Of a stretch of 64,000 nucleotides of DNA, positions 55,200-63,560 are shown piece after piece; positions within the stretch are counted from its first letter, which is position 1, and each line of letters opens with the position of its first letter. The stretch lies in assembly GCA_051861545.1 (NCBI GenBank), contig JBIMKP010000017.1, positions 1 to 64,000 on the forward strand, in the 5' to 3' direction. The notes below the pieces were generated by a model. The model was not told the origin of the DNA. It was given only the letters and a program-made list of their open reading frames with translations, and searched no databases. The translations under genes were made by a program, and so were the position numbers. The stretch is from CAISCU01 sp051861545 (GTDB lineage: Bacteria > Bacteroidota > Bacteroidia > UKL13-3).

Positions 55200-55493
55200 C
55201 TATTTTTCTTCTTTAGTAGCTTCTGCTTTTGAAGAACCGTGACTGCAGCAAGATTTTTTCTCGCTTGTTCCGCATGATTTGCTGTCTTTTTTATCAGAAC
55301 ATGCTTTAGCATCTTTTTTCTTAGATTTTTTTTCTTTCTCAGGTTTTGATTCAGCTGCTGCAGCATCTGGAACATCAGCAACTACTGCTGTTGCTGTAGG
55401 AGCATTAGCTACTGCTGGCTTAGCTGGAGTTTGTGCATTAGCACCAAGTAACATAAAAGCTGCAAATGCAGCGGTTAAAATTAATTTCTTCAT
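55200..55493 (-). CDS. Small secreted Ala- and Lys-rich protein with C-terminal cysteines
   Basis: The 97-residue product has a clear signal peptide (MKKLILTAAFAAFMLLGANAQ), an Ala/Val/Pro-rich middle, and a basic tail with five cysteines (KACSDKKDSKSCGTSEKKSCCSHGSS). The spacing and the adjacent His suggest metal binding or disulfide linkage, but no known domain is visible. The Lys- and Glu-rich low-complexity end is typical of small Bacteroidota exported proteins. It has no close neighbour on its strand, so it is a single-gene unit. Confidence 0.7.
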   Translation of the reverse strand: MKKLILTAAFAAFMLLGANAQTPAKPAVANAPTATAVVADVPDAAAAESKPEKEKKSKKKDAKACSDKKDSKSCGTSEKKSCCSHGSSKAEATKEEK

Positions 55494-55573
55494 ATATTTA
55501 AGTTTTGTTTATTTTATGATAACGAATCTACTACAAAAACAATGCTAAAAAAATGATTTCCAACGACTATTTG

Positions 55574-56227
55574 TTAAATTTCTGCTAAAATTGTTCTTCC
55601 ACCCTTTACTTTTTGGTTCAATTCAACCTTAACTTTTGCATCTAATGGCAGAAAAATATCAACTCTTGAACCAAATTTAATAAAACCCATTTCACCACCT
55701 TGTTTGGCTGCTTGACCTTCTTTTACATACCAAACAATTCTTTTGGCCAATGCACCAGCAATCTGGCGAAATAATACCTGAACACCATTACTTTTCTCAA
55801 TAACAGTTGTAGTTCTTTCGTTTTCGGTTGAACTTTTTGGATGCCAAGCTACTAGATATTTACCAGGATGATATTTAAAGTACTTTACAATTCCTGATAT
55901 TGGATTTCTATTTACATGCACATTAAATGGACTCATAAAAACAGAAACCTGTAATCTTTTCCCCTTGAAAAATTCATCTTCATCAACCTCTTCAATTACC
56001 ACTACTTTACCATCAGCCGGCGAAATAACAAGATTCTCACCCTCTGTAACTTGAATAGATGGATTTCTAAAAAACTGAAGTACAATAATTAAAAGTACCA
56101 ATGAAATGAACAAAACAATATTCTGCAACCAAACCATATCTGGCAGAAACTGAATAATTGGGAAATTGATGATTCCAAGAACCAATAATGTAATAAAAAT
56201 AGTTGCTTTACCTTCTCTATGTAGCAT
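55574..56227 (-). CDS. psd: Phosphatidylserine decarboxylase proenzyme (short form)
   Basis: The 217-residue protein begins at the ATG at 56227 (MLHREGKATIFITLL), the usual start of the short Bacteroidota enzyme; the longer frame adds 13 residues. Two hydrophobic helices near the N-terminus anchor it to the membrane. The conserved middle has SPADGKVVVIEE, FMSPFNVHVNRNP and the self-cleavage site FIKFGSRVDIFLP, in which the Ser of GS becomes the pyruvoyl group. It makes phosphatidylethanolamine from phosphatidylserine. It lies near cdsA, another phospholipid gene. Confidence 0.94.
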   Translation of the reverse strand: MLHREGKATIFITLLVLGIINFPIIQFLPDMVWLQNIVLFISLVLLIIVLQFFRNPSIQVTEGENLVISPADGKVVVIEEVDEDEFFKGKRLQVSVFMSPFNVHVNRNPISGIVKYFKYHPGKYLVAWHPKSSTENERTTTVIEKSNGVQVLFRQIAGALAKRIVWYVKEGQAAKQGGEMGFIKFGSRVDIFLPLDAKVKVELNQKVKGGRTILAEI

Positions 56228-56239
56228 GTATATAATATT

Positions 56240-56271
56240 AAAAAAACGCAGTGCACTTTCGTGCACTGCGT
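56240..56271 (-). terminator. Rho-independent terminator of glutamate dehydrogenase
   Basis: An 11-bp perfect stem ACGCAGTGCAC/GTGCACTGCGT around a four-base loop is followed on the minus strand by a run of six T residues. It lies 26 bases past the dehydrogenase stop and overlaps the upstream side of psd. Confidence 0.88.
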
Positions 56272-56296
56272 AACAAAAATAAATTAAAATTCAGGA

Positions 56297-57574
56297 TTAT
56301 AAGCCAAACTTGCCACGAAGTTTCTCAACTTCAGCAACTTTTTCGATGGCAACAACATAAGCTGCAATACGCATGCTGATATTGTATTTCTGTGAAGCAG
56401 CATAAACTCCTTCAAAAGCTGTTTTCATCACACGGTCGGCACGACGATATACACGCTCTTCTGTCCAGAAGTAACCCAAACGGTTTTGAACCCACTCGAA
56501 ATAACTTACTGTAACACCACCTGCATTAGCCAAAATATCAGGAACAACCATGATACCTTTTCTATTTAAAATTTCATCAGCACTTGCAGAAGTTGGGCCA
56601 TTAGCACCTTCTACAATCATTTTAGCTTTGATTCTATCAGCATTTTCTTCGTTGATTTGGTCTTCCATAGCGGCAGGAACCAATACATCAACTTCTAATT
56701 CCAATAATTCTGCGTTAGTAATTTTACGTCCTGCAGTAAATCCTTCTAAAGTGCCTTTATTTCCGTCTCTATAAGCAATTGCTTCTTCAACATTAATTCC
56801 GTTTTCATTGTAGTATGCGCCGCTAACATCAGAAATAGCCACAACTTTCATTCCTTGTGAAGCCAATAATTTAGCAGAAATACTTCCTACATTACCAAAA
56901 CCTTGAACAGCAGTTGTAGCGCCAATAGGACTAATTCCTAATTTAGATAAGGCAGAACGGGTTGAAACCATTACACCACGACCAGTAGCTTCTACACGAC
57001 CTAATGAACCTCCTAAAACAATTGGCTTACCAGTTACTACTGCTGGAGTGGAATGTCCTACCAATTTTGAATATTCATCCATAATCCAAGCCATTTCCTG
57101 AGGACCAGTTCCCATATCAGGAGCAGGAATATCTTTATCAGGACCAAATACATCAACCATTAAATCTGTATAAGATCTGGTTAATCTCTCTAATTCCCCT
57201 TTGCTCATGCTACGAGGGTCGCATTTGATACCACCTTTACCACCGCCGTAAGGAATTCCTACAACAGCGCATTTCCAAGTCATCCATGCAGCCAAAGCTT
57301 TCACTTCGTCTAAATGAACATCCATAGAATAACGAATACCTCCTTTTGAAGGACCAAGATTTGCATTGTGTACAACCCTGAAACCTTCGAAAACGCGAAC
57401 TTTTCCGTCGTCCATTGTTACCGGAATATTCACAATTACTGCCTTTTGTGGGGCAATCAAAACGTTGTAATCGCTCTCATCCAATCCGATGATTTTAGCT
57501 GCTACGTCGAAACGTTTTTTCATAGACTCGAAAGGATTTTCGGAGCTATGTTTAATCACATTGTCACCTGCCAT
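56297..57574 (-). CDS. Glutamate dehydrogenase (Glu/Leu/Phe/Val dehydrogenase family)
   Basis: The 425-residue enzyme carries all family marks: the substrate loop GPSKGGIRY (75-82), K101 in MTWKCAVVG, catalytic K113 in PYGGGKGGIKCDPR, the Asp in APDMGTGPQEMAW, and the Rossmann motif GFGNVGS for NAD(P). It interconverts glutamate with 2-oxoglutarate and ammonia. A -7-like box TAAGTTTG lies at 57603-57610 on the minus strand, and a strong terminator follows, so it is a separate unit placed between cdsA and psd. Cofactor preference cannot be read with confidence. Confidence 0.95.
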   Translation of the reverse strand: MAGDNVIKHSSENPFESMKKRFDVAAKIIGLDESDYNVLIAPQKAVIVNIPVTMDDGKVRVFEGFRVVHNANLGPSKGGIRYSMDVHLDEVKALAAWMTWKCAVVGIPYGGGKGGIKCDPRSMSKGELERLTRSYTDLMVDVFGPDKDIPAPDMGTGPQEMAWIMDEYSKLVGHSTPAVVTGKPIVLGGSLGRVEATGRGVMVSTRSALSKLGISPIGATTAVQGFGNVGSISAKLLASQGMKVVAISDVSGAYYNENGINVEEAIAYRDGNKGTLEGFTAGRKITNAELLELEVDVLVPAAMEDQINEENADRIKAKMIVEGANGPTSASADEILNRKGIMVVPDILANAGGVTVSYFEWVQNRLGYFWTEERVYRRADRVMKTAFEGVYAASQKYNISMRIAAYVVAIEKVAEVEKLRGKFGL

Positions 57575-57602
57575 TGCTAGATTTTTTTAATGAAAAATTT
57601 GA

Positions 57603-57610
57603 CAAACTTA
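57603..57610 (-). promoter_or_regulatory. Possible -7 box (TAAGTTTG) of glutamate dehydrogenase
   Basis: On the minus strand TAAGTTTG matches TAnnTTTG and lies 28 bases before the ATG. The -33 element is not obvious. Confidence 0.4.
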
Positions 57611-57644
57611 ATTGAAATTCTCAAAAATGCTAAGAACTTCCTAT

Positions 57645-58457
57645 TTATATACTAAGTAATAAGTAAAAGTAAACTGCCGGAGCCGAAATAAAAACCCCGT
57701 CAAATCTATCCAAAACACCTCCGTGCCCTGGTAAAATACTTCCACTATCTTTTATCCCAATATTTCTTTTTAGTAAAGATTCTGTTAAATCTCCCAAAGT
57801 ACCAAAAACTACAACTATTCCTCCAATTACCATCCATTCTACCGAACTCAAATCGTTCCAAAACAATGAAAGAACATAACCCATTCCCATTGTTAAAAAT
57901 AAAGAACCTATTCCTCCCTCCCACGATTTCTTAGGACTAATTCTCTCGAACAATCTGTTTTTCCCAAATTTTACTCCAACTAAATATGCAAAAGTATCAC
58001 TGCTCCATTGTAAAATAAAAAAGCCTAACGGTAAGGTATAACTATACGATAATGAATTAAAATACCCAAAATCTGCCAACATACTTAATGGAAAACTAAT
58101 ATAAATAATCCCTAAAAGCTGAAAAGCTAATGTTTCAAATTCACGCCCATTATTCTCAAATAATTTAACAATAAACAAAGTAAGGAAAACAGGAATTAAA
58201 TGGTAAAACCATGCCAATGGCAAACCTTCTTTAATAATAAATGCAAACATTATATTAATTACTGAACCTGCTATTACTCCAAGGTATTTTTCAATCCACG
58301 ATTTATCGGGCAACATCAATTCAAAAAACTCAAGTAAACACAAAAAGTTAATCACAAATAATAGGATGAAAAAACTCCATTCGTTGAACATCGTCCCTCC
58401 TACCATCGCCAAAACAAAAACTGAACCCGTAAGCGCCCTTTGCCAAAAATTACTCAT
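57645..58457 (-). CDS. cdsA: Phosphatidate cytidylyltransferase (CDP-diglyceride synthase)
   Basis: The 270-residue membrane protein has about seven hydrophobic helices and the CdsA signature near the C-terminus: KSWEGGIGSL, then LKRNIGIKDSGSILPGHGGVLDRFDGVF, in which the Asp residues bind Mg and CTP. It makes CDP-diacylglycerol for phosphatidylserine and other phospholipids, feeding the Psd step encoded 1.4 kb away. The start is the first ATG, giving MSNFWQRALTGSVF. Confidence 0.94.
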   Translation of the reverse strand: MSNFWQRALTGSVFVLAMVGGTMFNEWSFFILLFVINFLCLLEFFELMLPDKSWIEKYLGVIAGSVINIMFAFIIKEGLPLAWFYHLIPVFLTLFIVKLFENNGREFETLAFQLLGIIYISFPLSMLADFGYFNSLSYSYTLPLGFFILQWSSDTFAYLVGVKFGKNRLFERISPKKSWEGGIGSLFLTMGMGYVLSLFWNDLSSVEWMVIGGIVVVFGTLGDLTESLLKRNIGIKDSGSILPGHGGVLDRFDGVFISAPAVYFYLLLSI

Positions 58458-58590
58458 ATAAATTATGATTTTTAACTATCGGAAAATTTAATCCCAATAT
58501 TTTTCATAGTACAATGATGGTTTTAATTCTTTCAACAACCAAAAGGGTTTTCACCAATAAAAAAGTACAATGTATGATGATTTGAACACT

Positions 58591-59541
58591 CTATTCAAAT
58601 ATTTGCTCTTGTAATGTTCTGATTTGTAATCTACTCATCCATAAAACCAATCCTAACGATGCCAAAACACTAATAATTGAAACATAAATAGGAAAATGGT
58701 ATTCATCACTAAATATAACTACGTCCTTATACATATCAGACAAAACAAAGGCCAAAAGCGCCAAACCGTTGTTCACAAAATGCGCTATCACAACTACCCA
58801 GATATTACCCGAATACAAATACAAATAACCCAATAAAGCGCCTAAAACAACTCGCGGAATAAATCCATAAAACTGCCCATGAATTCCACTAAAAACAATA
58901 GCTGTAAACCAAATAGCAATATGCGGATTGTAAAAACATTGACGAGCAAAATTTTGAACAACTCCTCTGAAAAAGAATTCTTCTGCTATGGCTGGTAACA
59001 AGGCAACAACTACTAAATTCATAAAAAACTGAGCAGGACTATTTGTAATCACCAAAATCTCTGTAAGCTTTTTGGCCTGCTCTTCCATGTTTCTAATCGA
59101 TAATTCAAAATCTGCCATCGATGCTGGAAATTTAATAGCTTGATTTAGCTCACTTATCCACGAAATCATTGGCATACTAACAATAATCATTAATGGTGCA
59201 AACAACAAATAATACGCCTTAAAGGGCTGAGTCATTTTAATATACGTTGGTGCAAACTTGCCAATCGCTTTTGGAAACAATAATGATGGAACTAAAAATG
59301 TTCCAATAGAACCCGCTATCGCTTGAAAAACCAATAAGGCGTTTCTTGAATTGGAATCTGTTTTGGCATTTTGCATCAAATCATACAATTTCATCATATC
59401 AACTCCAAAAATCATTTTGCTGATAAAAATTCCTGCAAAAGAAAAAACCGATGCAAATACAAGCACCATTCCCATGAGAATGAATGACCTGCTTAAAAAG
59501 AATAAGTATCGGTTGCTACTAAAAATGGTGATTTCAGACAT
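58591..59541 (-). CDS. CPBP-family intramembrane metalloprotease
   Basis: From the ATG at 59541 (MSEITIFSSNRYLFF) the 316-residue protein has about eight membrane helices. The protease motifs are present: EEFFFRG with the EExxxR pattern (helix about 190-196), FSGIHGQFYGFIPR with the second His, and VIAHFVNNGLAL with the third His/Asn. Family members process prenylated or peptide substrates in membranes or take part in bacteriocin immunity. It is divergent from dusB with only 37 bases between starts, a pairing often seen in this phylum. Confidence 0.9.
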   Translation of the reverse strand: MSEITIFSSNRYLFFLSRSFILMGMVLVFASVFSFAGIFISKMIFGVDMMKLYDLMQNAKTDSNSRNALLVFQAIAGSIGTFLVPSLLFPKAIGKFAPTYIKMTQPFKAYYLLFAPLMIIVSMPMISWISELNQAIKFPASMADFELSIRNMEEQAKKLTEILVITNSPAQFFMNLVVVALLPAIAEEFFFRGVVQNFARQCFYNPHIAIWFTAIVFSGIHGQFYGFIPRVVLGALLGYLYLYSGNIWVVVIAHFVNNGLALLAFVLSDMYKDVVIFSDEYHFPIYVSIISVLASLGLVLWMSRLQIRTLQEQIFE

Positions 59542-59578
59542 CTTCTTATATTTGTGCCGCAATATACAAAGCGTTTAG

Positions 59579-60571
59579 GTGGTAAAAATCGGAAATATTG
59601 ATTTGGGAGAATTTCCTCTCCTTTTAGCTCCAATGGAGGATGTTAGTGATCCTCCGTTCAGAGCCGTGTGTAAAACAGAGGGCGCAGACCTTATGTACAC
59701 TGAGTTTATCTCTTCTGAAGGGCTCATTCGTGATGCCATCAAAAGTAAAATGAAACTCGATATTTTTGATTATGAACGCCCAATCGGTATCCAAATTTTT
59801 GGCGGCGATGAGGAAGCTATGACAATGGCAACCCAAATTGTTGATGCAACCGGACCCGATTTGGTTGACATTAATTTTGGTTGTCCTGTAAAAAAAGTGG
59901 TTTGCAAAGGTGCCGGTGCCGGAATTTTAAAAGATGTGCCTAAAATGGTGCAATTAACTGCTGCGGTGGTTAAATCTACCAAATTACCAGTTACAGTAAA
60001 AACCCGTTTGGGTTGGGACGATAACAGCATTAATATCCTCGAAGTGGCAGAAAGGTTGCAGGATGTAGGCATTCAAGCGCTTACTATTCATGGCAGAACC
60101 CGCGCACAAATGTACAAAGGTCATGCAGATTGGACCCTCATGACCAAAGTGAAAGAAAATCCTAGAATCAAAATTCCAATTTTTGGTAATGGCGATATCG
60201 ATTCTCCTGAAAAAGCGCTTCTCTATAAAAATACTTATGGCGTAGATGGCATCATGATTGGACGTGCAGCTATTGGATATCCTTGGATTTTCAGAGAAAT
60301 CAAACACTTCTTTGCAAGCGGCGAACACCTCGCTCCGCCCACCATCGACGAAAGAGTGAATACCTGCAGAACCCACTTGACTAAATCGGTTGAATGGAAA
60401 GGTAATTGGGCTGGAATTGTAGAAATGCGTCCACATTATAGCCACTATTTCAAAGGCCTCGATCATTTCAAAAGCTTTAGAACTCGTTTGGTCATGGCAG
60501 AAAAATTCGAGGATGTTCTACAAATCCTTGATGAAATCTCTATTCACTACAACCAATTAGCTTTGGTATAA
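59579..60571 (+). CDS. dusB: tRNA-dihydrouridine synthase DusB
   Basis: The 330-residue enzyme starts at GTG (59579), giving MVKIGNIDLGEFPLLLAPME, the family start. FMN-binding and catalytic marks are APMEDVSDPPFR, the catalytic Cys102 in DINFGCPVKKV, and the loop GAGAGIL; the C-terminal half has TIHGRTRAQMYKG, GNGDIDSPEKAL and DGIMIGRAA. It reduces a uridine in the tRNA D loop using NADPH. It is transcribed away from the CPBP protease gene. Confidence 0.95.
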   Translation: MVKIGNIDLGEFPLLLAPMEDVSDPPFRAVCKTEGADLMYTEFISSEGLIRDAIKSKMKLDIFDYERPIGIQIFGGDEEAMTMATQIVDATGPDLVDINFGCPVKKVVCKGAGAGILKDVPKMVQLTAAVVKSTKLPVTVKTRLGWDDNSINILEVAERLQDVGIQALTIHGRTRAQMYKGHADWTLMTKVKENPRIKIPIFGNGDIDSPEKALLYKNTYGVDGIMIGRAAIGYPWIFREIKHFFASGEHLAPPTIDERVNTCRTHLTKSVEWKGNWAGIVEMRPHYSHYFKGLDHFKSFRTRLVMAEKFEDVLQILDEISIHYNQLALV

Positions 60572-60596
60572 AAAGCATATTTCTTTTTTGGGCGTT

Positions 60597-60671
60597 ACCC
60601 CGCTTTCAAATTTCATTAGAAACAACATCCCATTTTCTAAATAAGCATTTGGGAAGCTACGAAAGCGGGGT
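60597..60671. repeat. Inverted repeat with 11-bp arms
   Basis: ACCCCGCTTTC (60597-60607) and its complement GAAAGCGGGGT (60661-60671) are separated by 53 bases. The pair is GC-rich within AT-rich flanks. The outer text GGGCGTTACCCC and GGGTCAGGCC looks like an interspersed element of the kind I associate with Bacteroidota intergenic spaces, though that memory cannot be checked here. Confidence 0.55.
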
Positions 60672-60831
60672 CAGGCCATACTCTCCTATCTTTTTTCTCT
60701 GATATTTATAAAATTGTAAAATCAATTTCCAATATCCACATTTCTGTTTGAGAGGAGAAAAAAGGATATCCGTTTCTGTCCTTAACGCGAAATCCTGCCC
60801 TAAGGGTGTTCCGTGAATCCAAGCATTTTTC

Positions 60832-60887
60832 GAAAGATGTTTCGCTGAAAAATCCTATTTGGAAAGATGTTCCGCCGAAACATCCTA
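60832..60887. repeat. Two palindromic 26-base units at 30-bp spacing
   Basis: The units at 60832-60857 and 60862-60887 share the form GAAAGATGTTYCG-CYGAAAMATCCTA. Each can fold on itself (GATGTT/AACATC). Weaker relatives precede them from about 60790, so the array may have four units. Confidence 0.6.
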
Positions 60888-60897
60888 CATCTGTAAT

Positions 60898-60975
60898 GGA
60901 AATTTTACTAGATATTTTTCCATTATAATAGAAATTTTACTAGAAATATTTCTACTATAACGGAAATTTTACTAG
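60898..60975 (+). repeat. Iterated GAAATTTTACTAG motifs at 32-bp spacing
   Basis: Three exact copies of GAAATTTTACTAG start at 60899, 60931 and 60963, a constant spacing of 32 bases (about three helical turns). Copies 1 and 2 lie in imperfect dyads (GGAAA...TTTCC and TAGAAAT...ATTTCTA). The third copy ends 8 bases before the ATG. TAGTTTTG at 60973-60980 matches a -7 box, but would start transcription at or past the ATG, so the promoter is unresolved. Confidence 0.75.
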
Positions 60976-60983
60976 TTTTGAAT

Positions 60984-62114
60984 ATGGATTCATTCAGCAG
61001 AGATTTACAAAACCAATTAGAAAAATGGCTTTTCAAAGGAAAAGTGCTCGTTTTAATTGGTGCTCGTCAGGTTGGAAAAACCACTCTTTTGCAACAGATG
61101 TTTCAAAATAATAAAGAAACACTGTGGCTCAATGCCGATGAATCAACCATTAGAAACCGATTTGAAGAACTGAGTTTAAACAATATCAAATCAATCATTG
61201 GGAACTATAAAATTGTCATCATCGATGAAGTACAAAGAATAGCCAATGCAGGACTTTTACTTAAACTCATGGTTGACAATTTTAAACAAACTCAATTTAT
61301 TGCAACCGGTTCATCTTCCTTAGATATTTCAGAAAACATTTTTGAGCCATTAACAGGAAGACAAATCCAATTTCATTTGTATCCATTCTCTCTAAAAGAA
61401 TTGTATGTTGGAAAATCAGATTTTGAAATTGAACAGGAACTGCCTTTTCATCTGGTATATGGCAATTACCCGGATGTTTGTAACAATAGAGCAGATGCTG
61501 AAACGCTGATAAAAAATCTGAGCAATCAGTATTTATACAAAGATGTATTGGTATGGAAAGACATTAGAAAACCTGATTTACTCGACAAAATACTAAAATT
61601 AATTGCATATCAGATTGGTTCAGAAGTTTCAATTTTTGAGCTAGCCAATACACTTCAGGTAAAATCAGAAACTATTGAAAGTTATATCAACTTGCTTGAA
61701 AAATCATTTGTGGTATTTCGATTGTCAGCCTATTCAACCAATGCCAGAAAAGAAGTAAGTAAAATGAACAAAATTTACTTCTGGGACAATGGTGTAAGAA
61801 ACGCAGTAATTGATAAAATGGAAGGTTTCAGTTTAAGAAATGATATTGGCCAATTATGGGAAAATTTTATGATAAGTGAGCGATTAAAAATGAACGCTTA
61901 TTTTCATCCAAATGTCAAATCTTATTTCTGGAGAAATTACAACCAAAGTGAAGTTGATTATGTAGAAATTTTAAAGGAAGAAATTTGGGGTTTTGAATTG
62001 AAATGGAATACAATCAAAAACAACAAAATCAGCAAAGCCTTTACCAATATCTATCCTGATAGCAAAAACGAAATAATCAGCCCAAGAAATTTTACCGGTT
62101 TCTGTAGGATATAA
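60984..62114 (+). CDS. AAA_14/DUF4143 ATPase with intact nuclease-like motif
   Basis: From the ATG at 60984 (the TTG six bases earlier is less likely) the 376-residue protein has Walker A GARQVGKTT (27-34), Walker B VIIDEVQR (D81, E82), sensor FIATGSSS and a winged-helix-like middle (ELANTLQVKSETIESYINLLEKS). The C-terminal DUF4143 part has a PD-(D/E)XK-like arrangement: E293 in LWENFMISERL, D325 in SEVDYVE and E338-L-K340 in GFELKWN. All core residues are thus kept. Family function is unknown; genes of this kind are common in several copies in Bacteroidota and archaea. It is convergent with a second family member, and iterated motifs precede it. Confidence 0.9.
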   Translation: MDSFSRDLQNQLEKWLFKGKVLVLIGARQVGKTTLLQQMFQNNKETLWLNADESTIRNRFEELSLNNIKSIIGNYKIVIIDEVQRIANAGLLLKLMVDNFKQTQFIATGSSSLDISENIFEPLTGRQIQFHLYPFSLKELYVGKSDFEIEQELPFHLVYGNYPDVCNNRADAETLIKNLSNQYLYKDVLVWKDIRKPDLLDKILKLIAYQIGSEVSIFELANTLQVKSETIESYINLLEKSFVVFRLSAYSTNARKEVSKMNKIYFWDNGVRNAVIDKMEGFSLRNDIGQLWENFMISERLKMNAYFHPNVKSYFWRNYNQSEVDYVEILKEEIWGFELKWNTIKNNKISKAFTNIYPDSKNEIISPRNFTGFCRI

Positions 62115-62187
62115 GCTCCAATTTCATTTTGATAATAAAAAGAAAAAAGATTATACATATAAATCTGTTTTCCAAACAACTACCTCT

Positions 62188-62234
62188 CTTATTGACGAAA
62201 ACCATCATTTTTAGCACTTTTCGTCAATACGGAG
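62188..62234. repeat. Dyad element, copy 1
   Basis: TATTGACGAAAA (62190-62201) and TTTTCGTCAATA (62218-62229) flank a 16-base spacer, in the same orientation and with nearly the same spacer as copy 2. It lies between the stops of the two convergent ATPase genes. Confidence 0.85.
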
Positions 62235-62318
62235 GATATATCACTATTTATCAGTACTTTAAAATAAATAATTTATACAAACCTAAAAAAAGAAATCTGT
62301 AAAAGTAAAATACCTGAG

Positions 62319-63521
62319 TTAGGTTAAAAGCCAGTCAATGATATTAATTTTTTGAACACCTTCAATATTGGCAGTATCGTAATCTAGGGTTAGCAAAAAC
62401 TTTGGATAATTATCACGAATACTTCTAAAGGCCGAAATCTCCCTTTCGAAGGTTTTTTCATCACTTACAGTAAAAGCTACCTGGTAATAAATTCTTTCAT
62501 TGTTTGGTTTCTGAACTACAAAGTCAATCTCCTTATCATCATTCTTTCCTGTATAAATTTTACCTCCACGCCTAAGCAATTCAAAATACACAACGTTCTC
62601 CAATTTGCGTCCTAAATCAGAGTCGTATTTATTACTTGTAGTAATATTCTTTAAACCTAAATCAACTAAATAATACTTCTGATTTAATGCCAACAATTCC
62701 TTTCCTTTAATATCATAACGCTGTGCTGGATAAATGATGTAAGAATTTGTTAGAAAATCCAAATACTTAATAATTGTATTGTGAGAAATTGTCTTTTTAG
62801 ATTTTTGATTAAGCGTTTCCGCAATATTATTGGGAGAAACAAAAGAACCTACACTATCAAATACAAAGCTTATTACACGTCGTAAATTGTTTATATTTCG
62901 AAGTTTATAACGTTGAGCTATATCTTTTAAAACAACTGTATCATATATCGATTGCAAATAATCATTAACCAATTCATCATTGTGTAAAGCCAGATTAACG
63001 GCTTCGGGAAAACTACTCACATTCAGGTATTGTCGAAATAATTTGTCGGTATTAGTTTCTGCGATATATGCTTGCACATATTCAGCAAAAGAATAAGGTT
63101 GCACATTTATTGAGATATAACGTCCAGTAAGCAAAGTAGCTAATTCACTCGATAGTAAATAAGCATTTGAACCCGTTACATATAAATCAATATTTTTCTT
63201 TGTGAATAAGCCATTAATTAGTTTTTCGAAATCATTCACCAACTGAACCTCATCTAAGAAAATATAATGAGTTGCATCCGAACTTAGTGATTTAGCAATT
63301 TCATCATAAAGTACTGTCCAATCTGTCAAATATAAATTTTCACGTTCTTCAAAATTCAGAAATACGATTTGTTCTTTGGCAACCCCACCTGCTATCAACT
63401 CGTTTCTAAAAGCATCCAACAACGTCGATTTTCCACAACGTCTAATACCGGTAACAACCTTTATAAGTTTCTGGTCTTTAAGTTGTCGAAGTTTTTGAAG
63501 ATAAATGTTTCTGTCAATCAT
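62319..63521 (-). CDS. AAA_14/DUF4143 ATPase, second copy, altered nuclease-like motif
   Basis: The 400-residue protein has Walker A GIRRCGKST (25-33), Walker B HYIFLDEVQ (D90, E91), sensor LYVTGSNAYLLSSE, and a winged helix around 230-255 (AETLNQKSKKTISHNTIIKYL). The C-terminal DUF4143 part has LGRKLENVVYFELLRRGG and KEIDFVVQ, but the third motif reads YYQVAF, so the Lys of a PD-(D/E)XK site is absent, unlike its neighbour. The promoter box TAACTTTG (63553-63560) and the dyad at 63561-63614 lie just upstream. Likely functions are in DNA or protein remodelling; none is proven for the family. Confidence 0.9.
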   Translation of the reverse strand: MIDRNIYLQKLRQLKDQKLIKVVTGIRRCGKSTLLDAFRNELIAGGVAKEQIVFLNFEERENLYLTDWTVLYDEIAKSLSSDATHYIFLDEVQLVNDFEKLINGLFTKKNIDLYVTGSNAYLLSSELATLLTGRYISINVQPYSFAEYVQAYIAETNTDKLFRQYLNVSSFPEAVNLALHNDELVNDYLQSIYDTVVLKDIAQRYKLRNINNLRRVISFVFDSVGSFVSPNNIAETLNQKSKKTISHNTIIKYLDFLTNSYIIYPAQRYDIKGKELLALNQKYYLVDLGLKNITTSNKYDSDLGRKLENVVYFELLRRGGKIYTGKNDDKEIDFVVQKPNNERIYYQVAFTVSDEKTFEREISAFRSIRDNYPKFLLTLDYDTANIEGVQKINIIDWLLT

Positions 63522-63552
63522 CTGCCGAAAAATTCTATTACATTGTTTTTCA

Positions 63553-63560
63553 CAAAGTTA
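63553..63560 (-). promoter_or_regulatory. -7 box TAACTTTG of the second ATPase, abutting the dyad
   Basis: On the minus strand TAACTTTG matches TAnnTTTG exactly and ends 31 bases before the ATG at 63521. The dyad arm next to it covers the -33 region, so a protein bound to the dyad should block or modulate this promoter. Confidence 0.6.

Larger units (their letters stand above)
60572..60983. other. 412-base repeat-rich intergenic region before the first ATPase
   Basis: No gene is seen. In order, it holds a distant inverted repeat (60597-60671), an array of near 30-bp palindromic units (60790-60887), and three copies of GAAATTTTACTAG at 32-bp spacing (60899-60975) that end 8 bases before the ATPase start. 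Confidence 0.75.

Noticed and set aside
55279..55548. Plus-strand frame opposite the small Cys-rich secreted gene, and a second minus frame at 55100-55381
   Set aside because: The minus-strand gene has a clean signal peptide and terminator; the others are mirror frames of Ala- and Lys-rich codons.
59984..60466. Minus-strand 160-codon frame over dusB
   Set aside because: dusB is unambiguous by its motifs; the opposite frame has no conserved features.
60899..60975. GAAATTTTACTAG iterations considered as CRISPR or a plasmid origin
   Set aside because: Only three copies of 13 bases, the gaps are related to each other, and no replication or cas gene is near. A regulatory or recombination site fits better.
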